Source: Agrobacterium rosae
GTDB lineage: Bacteria > Pseudomonadota > Alphaproteobacteria > Rhizobiales > Rhizobiaceae
DNA length: 64,000 nucleotides
Assembly (NCBI RefSeq): GCF_002915175.1
Contig: NZ_NXEJ01000001.1
Coordinates: 204,143 to 268,142 of the forward strand
Direction of reading: 5' to 3'
The notes below the pieces were generated by a model. That model did no database searches. It saw only the letters and a list, made by a program, of their open reading frames with translations, and had not been told where the DNA came from. Shown here one piece after another: positions 8,375-18,693 of this stretch. The stretch's first letter is position 1. Each line of letters opens with the position of its first letter. The position numbers were made by a program, and so were the translations under genes.

Positions 8375-8386
8375 GTTTTACAAAAC
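8375..8386. promoter_or_regulatory. Short palindrome in the MocR/EamA divergent promoter
   Basis: GTTTT-AC-AAAAC lies between the divergent MocR and EamA genes. Next to it are two copies of ACTGT (in ACTGTACCGTACTGT). MocR proteins often use paired or direct-repeat sites; this is a candidate only. Confidence 0.3.
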
Positions 8387-8453
8387 TGTACCGTACTGTC
8401 TCTGTCTGCACCATCCATTCCAACTCATAAATCCATCGAAATGGAGCATTGAA

Positions 8454-9332
8454 ATGGATAGGCAGTTGGCTGGTTGGGTGAGCGGTTTTGTGGGCGTGGT
8501 TATTTTCAGCGGCTCGTTGCCTGCAACACGTCTAGCGGTCACGGGTTTCGATCCCGTGTTTCTGACCCTTGCGCGGGCCAGTATTGCCGGGTTGCTTGGG
8601 CTCGCGTTGCTCGTGGTCTTTCGACAGAAGCGGCCTGCGCGCGCCGATCTCGTGTCGCTGGCCATCGTTTCGCTGGGTGTCGTGGTCGGCTTCCCGCTGC
8701 TGACAGCCATGGTGTTGAAGCATATGACCTCGGCCCATTCCGTCGTCTTCATTGGTCTGCTGCCCTTGGCGACGGCAATATTTGCCGTGCTGCGCGGAGG
8801 CGAGCGACCGCGTCTCGCTTTCTGGCTTTACTCATGCCTAGGCAGTGCATTGGTCGCCGGTTTTGCGATGACGCAGGGCGGTTCGGCATCGCTGACCGGT
8901 GATCTGCTGATGCTGGCAGCCATCGCTCTTTGCGGGCTGGGTTATGCCGAAGGTGCTGCCCTGTCGCGCAAGCTGGGCGGTTGGCAGGTCATTTCGTGGG
9001 CGCTGGTTCTTTCCCTGCCAGTCATGCTGCCGCTGGCGCTTTTCACCATGCCTGCTTCGTGGAGCAATATCGCCGGTGCCGCCTGGGGCGGACTTGTCTA
9101 CGTGTCTCTGTTCAGCATGCTGATCGGATTTATCTTCTGGTATCGCGGTTTAGCGCTGGGCGGCATCGCCGCCGTTGGCCAATTGCAACTGCTTCAACCC
9201 TTCATGGGTCTCGTACTGGCAGCAAGCTTGCTGGGCGAAACTGTCAGCATTCCCATGCTGCTGACAACGCTTGGCGTCGTGGCCTGCGTCGTCGGCGCAA
9301 AGAAATCGTCTCAGAAGCCGCAGCACCGTTAG
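8454..9332 (+). CDS. EamA/DMT-superfamily transporter
   Basis: This 292-residue protein has about ten hydrophobic helices in two EamA repeats. The first ends near residue 140 and the second contains the conserved SLFSMLIGFIFWYRGLALGG stretch. Members export amino acids, metabolites or drugs across the inner membrane. It is divergent from the MocR-type regulator, which probably controls it. Its stop codon overlaps that of the convergent GH25 gene by 4 bp. The substrate is unknown. Confidence 0.9.
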   Translation: MDRQLAGWVSGFVGVVIFSGSLPATRLAVTGFDPVFLTLARASIAGLLGLALLVVFRQKRPARADLVSLAIVSLGVVVGFPLLTAMVLKHMTSAHSVVFIGLLPLATAIFAVLRGGERPRLAFWLYSCLGSALVAGFAMTQGGSASLTGDLLMLAAIALCGLGYAEGAALSRKLGGWQVISWALVLSLPVMLPLALFTMPASWSNIAGAAWGGLVYVSLFSMLIGFIFWYRGLALGGIAAVGQLQLLQPFMGLVLAASLLGETVSIPMLLTTLGVVACVVGAKKSSQKPQHR

Positions 9333-10423
9333 CCGTTGCCGCGACGCGATGTCCAGCGGCTCCAGCTTTCCTCGCTACCGCTGAAGACGTTGAGGTCGAT
9401 CTTGCCTTCGACGCCATGGGACAGGCCTGAGCCGGAATATTGCCAGAACAGCCATTTGCGGTCCGGATAAACCTTGGACGGATGCTGAGCCACGGCGCGC
9501 AGCCAGAACGGATAGTTCAGGAATTCGCCCGACAGGTGGTCCTTATAGAAATCCGGTGCCGTGTAGATGATCGGTCGCTGGCCATAGTGGCGTTCCAGCA
9601 TATCCATGAAGACCTGCATCTTTTCCAGCACCTTGGCGCGGGGCAGGCGCATCTTGCAGCTGGATTCGCCGTTATATTCCACGTCGATGACGGGTGGCAG
9701 CGCATCCGGGTCACGCGGCACGTTGCGAATGAACCAGTCCGCCTGGTGGCTTGCCGGGCGGCACCAATAGAAGAAATGGTAAGCGCCGCGCCGAACGCCT
9801 GCAGCCTTTGCGCGGTTCCAGTTTGTCTTGAACATTGGGTCCAGATGGTCGCCGCCATCTGTCGCCTTGATGAAGGCAAAGTTCGCGCCGCGTGATCTCA
9901 ACCGTTCCCAATCGATATTGCCCTGCCAGCGCGACACATCGACGCCATGAACGGGGAAATGTCGAGGCGTAACCCTGCCGAAATTGATCGGTTTGGCATC
10001 GCTGAAGTTGGACCGGAAGATGCGTGAACGCACCGCAGGCCCGGCATTGATCGCGGGTGCGGCCGCCATGGCCATCTGCACCGACTTTTCATCCGGTAGG
10101 CCAACACCCGCTTGTGGCGACATTGAAGTGTCGATCTGGGGCACGGCGCGGCGGGGTGCGGCTTGTTGATCCACAGCAGCAAAGGCTTTCGGTTCCTCTG
10201 GAACCGGTCCACCCCAAGCCAGAACCTTCTGAGCAGGTTCTGGACGAAGCCGCGCTTGCGTTTGGCCAACACTTGCCTGCGGCACCGGTGCCGAGGGCGT
10301 TACCGAACTCGTGGTCTCCTTGGAAGGGATGCCAGCCATCAGACCTTCCGGTCCAGAACTGGATGTACAGCCCGTGATGGATAGGCAGGCTAGAATAATG
10401 GCTGGCACTGTCGATCGATGCAT
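9329..10423 (-). CDS. GH25 family lysozyme-like lipoprotein
   Basis: From the ATG at 10423 this is a 364-residue protein with a type II signal peptide (lipobox ITGC, C19). I prefer this start to the upstream ATG at 10525 because it puts the signal at the true N-terminus. A Pro/Ala-rich linker runs to about residue 155. The GH25 muramidase barrel follows, with GVDVSRWQGNIDW (D162) and the catalytic pair D247/E249 in PPVIDVEYNG. It should hydrolyse peptidoglycan from an outer-membrane anchor, in remodelling or defence. It looks monocistronic and overlaps the EamA stop by 4 bp. Confidence 0.9.
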   Translation of the reverse strand: MHRSTVPAIILACLSITGCTSSSGPEGLMAGIPSKETTSSVTPSAPVPQASVGQTQARLRPEPAQKVLAWGGPVPEEPKAFAAVDQQAAPRRAVPQIDTSMSPQAGVGLPDEKSVQMAMAAAPAINAGPAVRSRIFRSNFSDAKPINFGRVTPRHFPVHGVDVSRWQGNIDWERLRSRGANFAFIKATDGGDHLDPMFKTNWNRAKAAGVRRGAYHFFYWCRPASHQADWFIRNVPRDPDALPPVIDVEYNGESSCKMRLPRAKVLEKMQVFMDMLERHYGQRPIIYTAPDFYKDHLSGEFLNYPFWLRAVAQHPSKVYPDRKWLFWQYSGSGLSHGVEGKIDLNVFSGSEESWSRWTSRRGNG

Positions 10424-10594
10424 GAGAACCCGTACGCAAAACAGACGGGCAAGCACAAAATGCACCACCCTGGGACCGTGAAAAAAGATGACTAACGACA
10501 AATTATCAAAAAAGGCTGAATCCAATCTTTACGATCGGAAAATGATAAAAAACGTGAGCTGACGTTTGCGTGAGATTATGGTGAGCATGACAGC

Positions 10595-10622
10595 AAAAAG
10601 CGCGGACGAAGCCGCCCGCGCT
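10595..10622 (-). terminator. Rho-independent terminator after the chemoreceptor gene
   Basis: On the minus strand the stem AGCGCGG / CCGCGCT with a 10-nt loop is followed by TTTTTG, 28 bp beyond the stop codon of the methyl-accepting protein. Confidence 0.85.
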
Positions 10623-10650
10623 CGAATTTGAATTTTCAGTCGTGTAATGG

Positions 10651-13167
10651 TCAAGCAGCGCGACGGTGATCCCGGCGGCTATCCTGTGTGCTATCGAGAC
10701 GGAACTGCTCCAGCAGACCCAGCAACTGATCCGTCTCTTCGTTCAGTTGCTCGCTGGCGGCACTTGTCTCTTCCACCATCGCTGCATTCTGCTGCGTCAA
10801 CACATCCACTTCACCAACGGAGCTGTTGATTTGCTGCATGGCAACCGACTGGTCCTGCGAAGCCTGCGTGATCTGTTGAACATGCTCACTGACATGGGAG
10901 ATTTGCGTGCCGATCTGGGCCAGCGCTTCGCCCGTTTGGCTCACGAGGCTGGACCCCGCAGCAACCTCCTTGTTGGAGACGGCAATCAGTTGACGGATTT
11001 CCTTGGCTGCTGCGGCTGACCGTTGCGCCAACTCACGCACTTCATGGGCAACGACGGCAAAGCCCTTGCCCGCCTCACCGGCGCGCGCCGCCTCGACGCC
11101 CGCATTCAGGGCCAGCAGATTTGTTTGGAACGAAATGGAATCGATCACCTCGGTAATGTTGCCAATGGTCTTCGATGCATTCTCGATCCGCTCCATGGCA
11201 GAAATCGCATTGCCGACGATGACAAGTGAATCGTCGGTGTTGCGGCGTGTCTTGTCGACAATGGTGTTTGCTTCGCGGGCACGGTCCACCGCATTGCGCA
11301 TGTTGGAGTTGACCTCATCCACGGCGGCTGCCGTCTCCTCCAGCGAAGCGGCCTGACGTTCCGTGCGGCGCGCCAGATCAACGGCGGATTCCGACATCTG
11401 CTGGGCATTTCCGCGAATAGCGCCGACGTTTTCAAGAATGCCGCCGATTGTCTCGCGCAGGCGCAGCATGGACTGGTTGAAGTCGACGCGCAGCTGCTCG
11501 AGGCGGTCGCTGAATGGTGTATCGATGGTGGTGGAAATATCACCTGCGGACAGACGCTCCAAGCCACCGGCCAAGGCGGTAACGGCAAACTGGATTTGGC
11601 GGTCCAGCTCTTTACGCTCGGCATCGTTGGACTGACGCTGCGCCTCGGCAGAGGCGCGCTGTTCCTGCGTGGAGGCTTCAAGTCGAATGCGCTCTTCGGC
11701 ATTTTCCTTGAACACTTCTAGCGCCCGCGCCATGTCGCCAATTTCGTCGTGGCGGTTTTTGCCGGTGAGCGGAATGTCGATATCGCCCTTGGCCAGACGT
11801 TTCATGGAGCCGACAATCCCGAGGATCGGGCCCTTAAACGTCATGACCAGGCCAATGCCGGCAAAGATAGCGACGAAGACGCCGATAACCATGGCAGACA
11901 GCGAGATGCCATCCGCCTTGCTGCGCTCGGTATCGGCAGCCGTGCGTTGTTTCTCAGCAAAACTCGTCAAGCTGGCCCAAACGTTGCGGATCTCGTCTTC
12001 CGCCATGCGGAATGCGACCTGGCGCTGCTGCGACATGGCGAACAGGTCTGCCGATGCGCGATCCAGCTTTGTTGCCATGGCGTCAATCGACCCGGCGCTC
12101 TTGCGCGTCGCCTCAGACATCGTGCTGTCGCCCATCATCTCGCCAGCAGAGACGTTCAGGCGGAAGGCGACATCCCTGAATTTCTCCAGCGACGGCTTGG
12201 CAGGGGCGGCAACAAAGCCTGCCATTTCAAGTTCCAGATTTTTGGCATCTTCGGCAATCTGCCGTGCGGTGGCAAGAAACGCCGTTGCCTGTTCGATAGG
12301 CTGGTCCAGCTTGCCGAAAACCTCGGTCGCCTGTCGGGATTTCACGGTGGCAAAACCCTGAAGGCGAATGGTGGAGGGGCGCATAAGATTGACCACGCGG
12401 TCGATCGCGCCAACTGTCGCGTCGTTGACGATGCCGATATCGAGCTGCGCGCGGATCTGGGTCACGCCCTCGGCCAACTGCTCGATAATCATTTTCTGAT
12501 CGACCGAGGCTATAGCGACGAGTTCCTTGGCGGTTGTTTCCAAACTGCCGATCGCAGCCTTCACAACGGCGGTCTTTTCCTCCGGCGATGTCACCCTGTT
12601 GAAATCGGTGACGACAGTGGCGATGAGATTTGCACCGCGATTGAGTTTGTCGGCCTCGCGCAACAGCAACTTTGCCTTGGTCTCGTCGGTCTGCAGCGTA
12701 TTTCTAATGTTGGTCGCATTCGCCAGAAGGCCGTTCAGTTCCTTCTTGATGACCGAAAGGTCTGCATCCATGCCCGCGCGGAGTGCCTGCTCCTTCTGAT
12801 GACTCGACCACAATTCATCGACTTGGTTGGTGATGATTTTAGTCCGGTCGATAGCATCTTTTATTTCAGTGGAATCGCCATCTTCCGTCGCGCGCAGGAA
12901 GTTGGCCTGCTCCGCAAGCTGGCGGTGCAGGGTGGCCCGCGTTTCATCATTAGTGTTGTTAAGAAACGATGTCATGCCACCATATACTTCCTTGAACCCC
13001 GTCAAGGATTGAAGGATGGTGTTGGAAACATCCATGCGGCTTTGCAGCAGGTTTGATGCATACAAACCCGAAAATCCGACTGCAAGAATACTTGCGACGA
13101 ATGGCGCGATGAACACGATGACTTTTGTTTGTATCTTAAAACGCGCGAGCAGATTATCGATCATCAT
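10651..13167 (-). CDS. Methyl-accepting chemotaxis protein
   Basis: This 838-residue transmembrane chemoreceptor has TM1 at about residues 14-37, a long (about 390-residue) all-helical periplasmic sensor, and TM2 at about 427-448. A HAMP domain ([28 protein letters not shown]) and a second HAMP-like segment follow, then the signalling hairpin with the conserved tip [20 protein letters not shown]. It should control CheA autophosphorylation. No C-terminal CheR-tethering pentapeptide is seen; the tail is basic ([10 protein letters not shown]). The sensor is much longer than a four-helix bundle, and its ligand is unknown. It is monocistronic with its own terminator, and no che genes are nearby. 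Confidence 0.95.
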   Translation of the reverse strand: MMIDNLLARFKIQTKVIVFIAPFVASILAVGFSGLYASNLLQSRMDVSNTILQSLTGFKEVYGGMTSFLNNTNDETRATLHRQLAEQANFLRATEDGDSTEIKDAIDRTKIITNQVDELWSSHQKEQALRAGMDADLSVIKKELNGLLANATNIRNTLQTDETKAKLLLREADKLNRGANLIATVVTDFNRVTSPEEKTAVVKAAIGSLETTAKELVAIASVDQKMIIEQLAEGVTQIRAQLDIGIVNDATVGAIDRVVNLMRPSTIRLQGFATVKSRQATEVFGKLDQPIEQATAFLATARQIAEDAKNLELEMAGFVAAPAKPSLEKFRDVAFRLNVSAGEMMGDSTMSEATRKSAGSIDAMATKLDRASADLFAMSQQRQVAFRMAEDEIRNVWASLTSFAEKQRTAADTERSKADGISLSAMVIGVFVAIFAGIGLVMTFKGPILGIVGSMKRLAKGDIDIPLTGKNRHDEIGDMARALEVFKENAEERIRLEASTQEQRASAEAQRQSNDAERKELDRQIQFAVTALAGGLERLSAGDISTTIDTPFSDRLEQLRVDFNQSMLRLRETIGGILENVGAIRGNAQQMSESAVDLARRTERQAASLEETAAAVDEVNSNMRNAVDRAREANTIVDKTRRNTDDSLVIVGNAISAMERIENASKTIGNITEVIDSISFQTNLLALNAGVEAARAGEAGKGFAVVAHEVRELAQRSAAAAKEIRQLIAVSNKEVAAGSSLVSQTGEALAQIGTQISHVSEHVQQITQASQDQSVAMQQINSSVGEVDVLTQQNAAMVEETSAASEQLNEETDQLLGLLEQFRLDSTQDSRRDHRRAA

Positions 13168-13351
13168 TTTTTCCCCAAAGCCTTTTTGTGACTTTCAATT
13201 CTTTGCAGCCGAAAAAAACAGCGTACTTTGACTTCTGCAACTGAGGTTTGAAAATAATGTTAATATTCAGTGAGTTCCGCCTTGCGTGGTAAATGGGAAA
13301 TGGAAGCCGGTGTCTATAAACCAGCTCCCATTTTTGTCCTTAATGGCTCAA

Positions 13352-14422
13352 TCAGTAACCCGCCTTCAATGTTCGCTGGAAGGCACTCACGATCTTCGTC
13401 ACCAGTTCCTCGTGAATATCCGCTCTGTCGCGCTTAGCCATTGGCTCACAAATCGGATCGATTTCACCGACTGATTTCAAAAATGCATCGACATCTTTTT
13501 TGCAGACCGGCAGAAAGCTGAAATGGTTGCTGTCGTCGACCTGCATATAGGTGGCGTCAGGCACATGCTTGGCCAGCTGGTCGGACAGGACGGAGACGGG
13601 AATTTCGCCGACACTGCCGAGATTGATGAAGGTCAGCGGAATATCGATGGCCTTCAGGCTGTCTTTGGTGAACGCCACTTCCAACCCCGGATCAACAAGC
13701 ACCGCAGAGCGGATGCGGGCGTCGTGATTCGATTGTTCGAAACGCGCTTTATCGACGCTACGCAAATCGAACTTTGGAAAGACGATCTGCTCATCGTTCT
13801 TGTAGCCGCGCCCACCTGCAAACCACTGGCAATCCATGGAAGTGGCATAGTCCACGCAATATTGCGCATAGGCGTCGAGATCAGCACGCGCACCTGCAAG
13901 CTCCATCGCCGCGCTGCCGCCGAGCGAAAAGCCGAGAACACCGACGCGCTTGGCATCGACCGATACAGACCATTCGGCACTGGTGGTCAGCGATGTGACG
14001 ATGGTGGAGATATCGTCTGTACGTTCCCATATTTTCGGTGTGTCAGCAGGTGTGGAATCGCCGCTCGTCGTACCAGGGTGATCCGGTGCCGCAACCAGGA
14101 AACCCGCTTCGGCAAGGGCCGTTGCAATCCAGGCCATGCCAATCGCGCGCGAACCGGAGCCATGCGATAGCAGCACCAAGGGCAGATGATCTCGTGGAAG
14201 AGAGGCGTCCTTGATGGCTGGCGCGCCGTCGAAAATTCGATTTTCTCCGACGCTGACCTTTTGGCCTTTGCCGTCGGATGGATACCAGAGCGTGACGGAT
14301 AAGTCCCTGTTGCGTGCGGGAGAATGAACAGTGATATCGCGCGTGCCAACGTACTGGTCTGCTAGAACAGGCTGGATGGCGAAGACTGACAAAAGAAGTG
14401 TAGCGGAAATGGTGTGGCGCAT
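13352..14422 (-). CDS. Secreted alpha/beta hydrolase (dienelactone hydrolase / PAF-acetylhydrolase-like)
   Basis: From the ATG at 14422, which has an AGAGG ribosome-binding site, the protein has 356 residues and a signal peptide ending near QPVLA (about residue 21). The nucleophile elbow is G-F-S166-L-G (RVGVLGFSLGGSA), the oxyanion strand is LVLLSHGSGS, and the likely catalytic histidine is in DDSNHFSFLP. It resembles periplasmic esterases annotated as dienelactone hydrolases. The longer start at 14527 would bury the signal peptide. It is divergent from the membrane AraC regulator at 14566, which may control it. Confidence 0.87.
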   Translation of the reverse strand: MRHTISATLLLSVFAIQPVLADQYVGTRDITVHSPARNRDLSVTLWYPSDGKGQKVSVGENRIFDGAPAIKDASLPRDHLPLVLLSHGSGSRAIGMAWIATALAEAGFLVAAPDHPGTTSGDSTPADTPKIWERTDDISTIVTSLTTSAEWSVSVDAKRVGVLGFSLGGSAAMELAGARADLDAYAQYCVDYATSMDCQWFAGGRGYKNDEQIVFPKFDLRSVDKARFEQSNHDARIRSAVLVDPGLEVAFTKDSLKAIDIPLTFINLGSVGEIPVSVLSDQLAKHVPDATYMQVDDSNHFSFLPVCKKDVDAFLKSVGEIDPICEPMAKRDRADIHEELVTKIVSAFQRTLKAGY

Positions 14423-14565
14423 GGAAAGCCTCTTGGGGTTGGAATAACGAGGCCGTTGTCTGCGCATCGCAGTTTTTTCACGCCCTGAAACATGTTTGAG
14501 GTCGTGCGCAAACGCGATCTGGTTCATGTAAGAAGGGTCATTGTTCCAGCTTAGGTTTTTCCGCC

Positions 14566-15618
14566 TTGCTTTTCCTGCCGCTACCTATTGTCGTCTCACT
14601 TTTTCTCTGGCTGATGCTGATCTCGATCCTTCGCGGGAATGGCGAAGGAAAGGCCAATCTGCCTTTTCTGGCATTACTCGGGCTGAGCGCCATTCAGTCG
14701 ACTCTTGTCGGTCTGCGCTGGGGTTATCATGTGGAGTGGCTGAAACCAGCCTTACCCGTCATGGCATCGCTTTTGCCGCCGCTGGCCTATGCCAGTTTCC
14801 GAAGCTTGATGAATGATTGGCGCTTGAAAAGCCAAGAGACACTTTTCAGTATCACCCTGCCGCCACTGCTTATCATAGTGCTCTTGACGATTTACCCGCT
14901 TGCCATCGATTTGGCCCTGATTGGGCTCTTCGTAGGATATGCGTTTGCCATCGTTATGCTGGGAAGGCGTGGGCCAGATGGGTTGGAGGAGGCACAATTT
15001 GCCAGCGTGGCATCCGTTCACCGCGCGCTCTACATCGCCGCCGCCGCTCTTTGCCTCTCCGCTTCGTTCGACGTTGTGATCCTTCTCGATTTTGAGTGGA
15101 CACGAGGTGAAAATGCCGGTGTCATCATCAGCAATGGCAATCTTATCGGCCTTCTTCTGATTGGTCTCACTGCATGGGTCGCGGGCGACAGCAAGCCTGA
15201 AAAACCTTTGGTGCCGATAGAGGCGGAACCCCTAAGCCCCAGCGCAGAGGACCACCAGATCATGGCAAGGCTGGAAGACCTGATGGCTCGGCAGAAGTTT
15301 TACCGCGATGAAAACCTCAACCTATCCCGTCTCGCCCGCAAGCTGGCATTGCCCAGCCGCCAGATTTCCAATGCCATCAACCGCGCGACGGGTGGGAATG
15401 TCTCGCAATATATCAATCAGTTGCGGGTGAAAGATGCCTGCCGGCTGCTGGAGGAGACGGATCAGTCCGTGACCTCGATCATGTTCGAAAGCGGCTTCCA
15501 GACCAAATCCAACTTCAACCGGGAATTTCGCCGCATCACTGGTATGAACCCGCTGGCCTGGCGGGAGCGCGAGGTTTGGAAGCTGGTATCCGCGCATAAA
15601 AATGGCCACCCGGCGTAA
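14566..15618 (+). CDS. AraC-family regulator with membrane-embedded N-terminal domain
   Basis: This 350-residue protein starts at a TTG (with AGG 9-11 nt upstream; the nearest ATG upstream is out of frame). The N-terminal 205 residues contain about seven hydrophobic helices. A polar linker leads to a C-terminal AraC double helix-turn-helix (about 240-340) with LSRLARKLALPSRQISNAIN and the second-HTH region SVTSIMFESGFQTKSNFNREF. Regulators of this build bind DNA from the inner membrane and sense a membrane or periplasmic signal. It is divergent from the secreted hydrolase gene, its likely target. A hairpin overlaps its stop codon. Confidence 0.9.
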   Translation: MLFLPLPIVVSLFLWLMLISILRGNGEGKANLPFLALLGLSAIQSTLVGLRWGYHVEWLKPALPVMASLLPPLAYASFRSLMNDWRLKSQETLFSITLPPLLIIVLLTIYPLAIDLALIGLFVGYAFAIVMLGRRGPDGLEEAQFASVASVHRALYIAAAALCLSASFDVVILLDFEWTRGENAGVIISNGNLIGLLLIGLTAWVAGDSKPEKPLVPIEAEPLSPSAEDHQIMARLEDLMARQKFYRDENLNLSRLARKLALPSRQISNAINRATGGNVSQYINQLRVKDACRLLEETDQSVTSIMFESGFQTKSNFNREFRRITGMNPLAWREREVWKLVSAHKNGHPA

Positions 15619-15629
15619 CCGGATGGCCA
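15596..15629 (-). terminator. Terminator hairpin overlapping the 3' end of the araC-type gene
   Basis: The stem TGGCCATCCGG / CCGGGTGGCCA (minus strand, one mismatch, 5-nt loop) is followed by TTTTTATG. It ends transcription from the convergent TRAP gene. Its sequence also includes the last codons and stop of the plus-strand regulator gene. Confidence 0.75.
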
Positions 15630-15650
15630 TCCAATACGGACGAAAGATGA

Positions 15651-16907
<1,257 letters not shown>

Positions 16908-16994
16908 TCATGGGGCGAATTAGCATTCCTGCACAGCCCTGGGGCTTGTTGATGGGCGGTTTCAGGCCACACGGTTGCGATCCATATCGTCAAA

Positions 16995-17011
16995 ATTAGA
17001 ATTATTCTAAA
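16995..17011. promoter_or_regulatory. ICE (Irr) box 1 upstream of mbfA
   Basis: ATTAGAA-TTA-TTCTAAA matches the iron control element consensus (TTTAGAA-N3-TTCTAAA) at all but one outer base. It lies in the 317-bp gap between the TRAP gene and mbfA; apart from the two ICE boxes I see nothing else in that gap. Confidence 0.8.
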
Positions 17012-17041
17012 TTGGCTTGCGCTAACTTTATGCAGGCATTA

Positions 17042-17058
17042 TTTAGAATTATTCTAAA
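17042..17058. promoter_or_regulatory. ICE (Irr) box 2 upstream of mbfA
   Basis: TTTAGAA-TTA-TTCTAAA is a perfect ICE palindrome whose end lies 13 bp before the mbfA start codon. Its core equals that of box 1, with 47 bp between centres. Irr bound here under iron limitation should block mbfA transcription. Confidence 0.85.
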
Positions 17059-17071
17059 TCGGATGGTTCTC

Positions 17072-18055
17072 ATGTTTCGCAGTCTGTTTTCACATTCCAA
17101 GCGCCCTTTCGCATCCCTGAGCGAACAGGAAATTCTCTCACTTGCCATCTCCTCTGAAGAAGATGACGCGCGTATCTACCGGTCCTATGCAGATCATTTG
17201 CGGGCGGATTATCCGCAATCGGCGAAGGTTTTCGACGAGATGGCAGAGGTCGAGCACGCCCATCGCAACATGCTGATCGGGATGCACCAAGACAGATTTG
17301 GTGACACAATTCCACTGATCCGTCGCGAACATGTCAGCGGCTTTTATGAGCGCAAGCCGGACTGGCTGGTCAAGAACCTGTCTCTTGAGGCCATGCGGGA
17401 ACAGGCCGAACGGATGGAAGACCAGGCCATCCGCTTTTACGACGAGGCCGTCAAACATGTGACCGATGCATCCACCCGCAAATTACTGGGTGATCTGGCT
17501 GAAGCTGAGCGTGGGCATCAGGACATTGCCGGAATGCTGGAAGGCAAGCACTTGGTCGAGGAGGCCAAATCCGAAGAGGAGGAAACCGCCAAGCGCCGAT
17601 TTCTGCTGACCTATGTTCAGCCGGGGCTGGCGGGCCTTATGGACGGATCGGTCTCGACACTCGCCCCCATTTTTGCCGCTGCCTTCGCCACTCAGGATAC
17701 ATGGCAGACATTTCTTATCGGCCTTTCGGCGTCTGTCGGTGCGGGCATTTCCATGGGCTTCACGGAAGCGGCGCATGATGATGGCAAGCTTTCCGGTCGC
17801 GGTTCACCCTTCAAGCGTGGTCTTGCATCCGGCATCATGACGGCAATCGGTGGCCTCGGACACACGCTGCCTTACCTCATTCCGCATTTCTGGACGGCAA
17901 CCGCAGTCGCCGCCGTCATCGTCTTCATGGAACTCTGGGCCATTGCCTTCATCCAGAACCGCTACATGGAAACACCGTTTCTGCGAGCTGTCTTTCAGGT
18001 CGTGCTGGGTGGTTCGCTGGTGCTGGCGGCAGGTATCATCATCGGTCATGGCTAA
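17072..18055 (+). CDS. mbfA: Membrane-bound ferritin / iron exporter MbfA (ferritin-like domain fused to VIT1)
   Basis: From the ATG at 17072 the protein has 327 residues. The ferritin-like four-helix domain (about 15-160) carries two ExxH di-iron motifs (E61-H64 and E146-H149). The C-terminal VIT1/CCC1-type membrane domain (about 170-327) begins QPGLAGLMDGSVSTLAPIFAAA and has about five helices. MbfA of Agrobacterium and Bradyrhizobium exports iron across the inner membrane and protects against iron and peroxide stress; Irr represses it. Two ICE boxes precede it. An upstream in-frame ATG at 17012 would lie within the operator region and is unlikely to be used. Confidence 0.95.
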   Translation: MFRSLFSHSKRPFASLSEQEILSLAISSEEDDARIYRSYADHLRADYPQSAKVFDEMAEVEHAHRNMLIGMHQDRFGDTIPLIRREHVSGFYERKPDWLVKNLSLEAMREQAERMEDQAIRFYDEAVKHVTDASTRKLLGDLAEAERGHQDIAGMLEGKHLVEEAKSEEEETAKRRFLLTYVQPGLAGLMDGSVSTLAPIFAAAFATQDTWQTFLIGLSASVGAGISMGFTEAAHDDGKLSGRGSPFKRGLASGIMTAIGGLGHTLPYLIPHFWTATAVAAVIVFMELWAIAFIQNRYMETPFLRAVFQVVLGGSLVLAAGIIIGHG

Positions 18056-18061
18056 GGTGAG

Positions 18062-18086
18062 GGGGCTCAAAACGTTGCTGAGCCCC
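18062..18086. terminator. Hairpin between convergent mbfA and RidA genes
   Basis: GGGGCTCA and TGAGCCCC form a perfect 8-bp stem with a 9-nt loop in the 38-bp gap between two convergent genes. There is no long T tract on either strand, so termination efficiency is uncertain. Confidence 0.5.
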
Positions 18087-18093
18087 ACATCAC

Positions 18094-18492
18094 TCATGCG
18101 GCCTGGGGAATGCGAGCGATGACTTTGATCTCGAAGTCGAAACCCGCCAGCCAGTTCACGCCAACCGCAGTCCATGTGGGGTAGGGCTTTTCACTGAAAG
18201 CCGTCGCCTTGACAGCCATGATCGTCTCGAACTGCTTTTCCGGGTCGGTGTGGAACGTCGTGACATCGACGATGTCATCGAAGGTCGCGCCAGCGGCTGC
18301 AAGAACAGCCTTCAGATTGTCGAATGCAAGCTGCACCTGTTTCGCAAAATCCGGTTCGGCTGAACCATCGTCGCGGCTGCCGACCTGACCAGAGACGAAT
18401 AGTAGGTCGCCGGACCGGACTGCTGCCGAATAGCCATGCTTCTCATAAAGCGCGTGCCGATCGGCGGGGAAAATTGCGTCGCGTTTGCTCAT
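18094..18492 (-). CDS. RidA/YjgF family protein
   Basis: From the ATG at 18492 (GGAG ribosome-binding site) the protein has 132 residues. It has the RidA trimer fold signatures LLFVSGQVGSRDDG and a C-terminal DFEIKVIARIP with the arginine used in canonical RidA to bind the carboxylate of imines. Family members deaminate reactive enamine/imine intermediates; other members have different roles. It is divergent from a TetR regulator, with three operator-like repeats between them, so TetR probably controls it. A longer start at 18618 would run through these repeats and is rejected. Confidence 0.9.
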   Translation of the reverse strand: MSKRDAIFPADRHALYEKHGYSAAVRSGDLLFVSGQVGSRDDGSAEPDFAKQVQLAFDNLKAVLAAAGATFDDIVDVTTFHTDPEKQFETIMAVKATAFSEKPYPTWTAVGVNWLAGFDFEIKVIARIPQAA

Positions 18493-18609
18493 TTTTGATA
18501 CTCCAGAATTCAAGGCAGCAGCATCCATTCCCCGCCGTGACGCAATACGCGGCGGACGAGGTCTGATGGCCGGGCCTCTGATGACTTTACTGTACGGAAC
18601 AAATTTTGA

Positions 18610-18675
18610 TATACGCACCGTATGTCTAAATATCTAGCATACGCTGCGTATGTCAATAGGTATACGTGGCGTATG
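18610..18675. promoter_or_regulatory. Three tandem TetR-type operator repeats between ridA-like and tetR genes
   Basis: Three 15-bp copies occur at 18610-18624 (TATACGCACCGTATG), 18638-18652 (CATACGCTGCGTATG, a perfect 7-1-7 palindrome) and 18661-18675 (TATACGTGGCGTATG). Centres are 28 and 23 bp apart. They fill the divergent promoter of the RidA and TetR genes. Binding by the adjacent TetR protein is inferred. Confidence 0.75.
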
Positions 18676-18693
18676 TTAGTTTGGGGATGAGAT

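Noticed and set aside
11749-13056. Long antisense open frame over the chemoreceptor gene
   Set aside because: Shadow of the coding strand; no domain.
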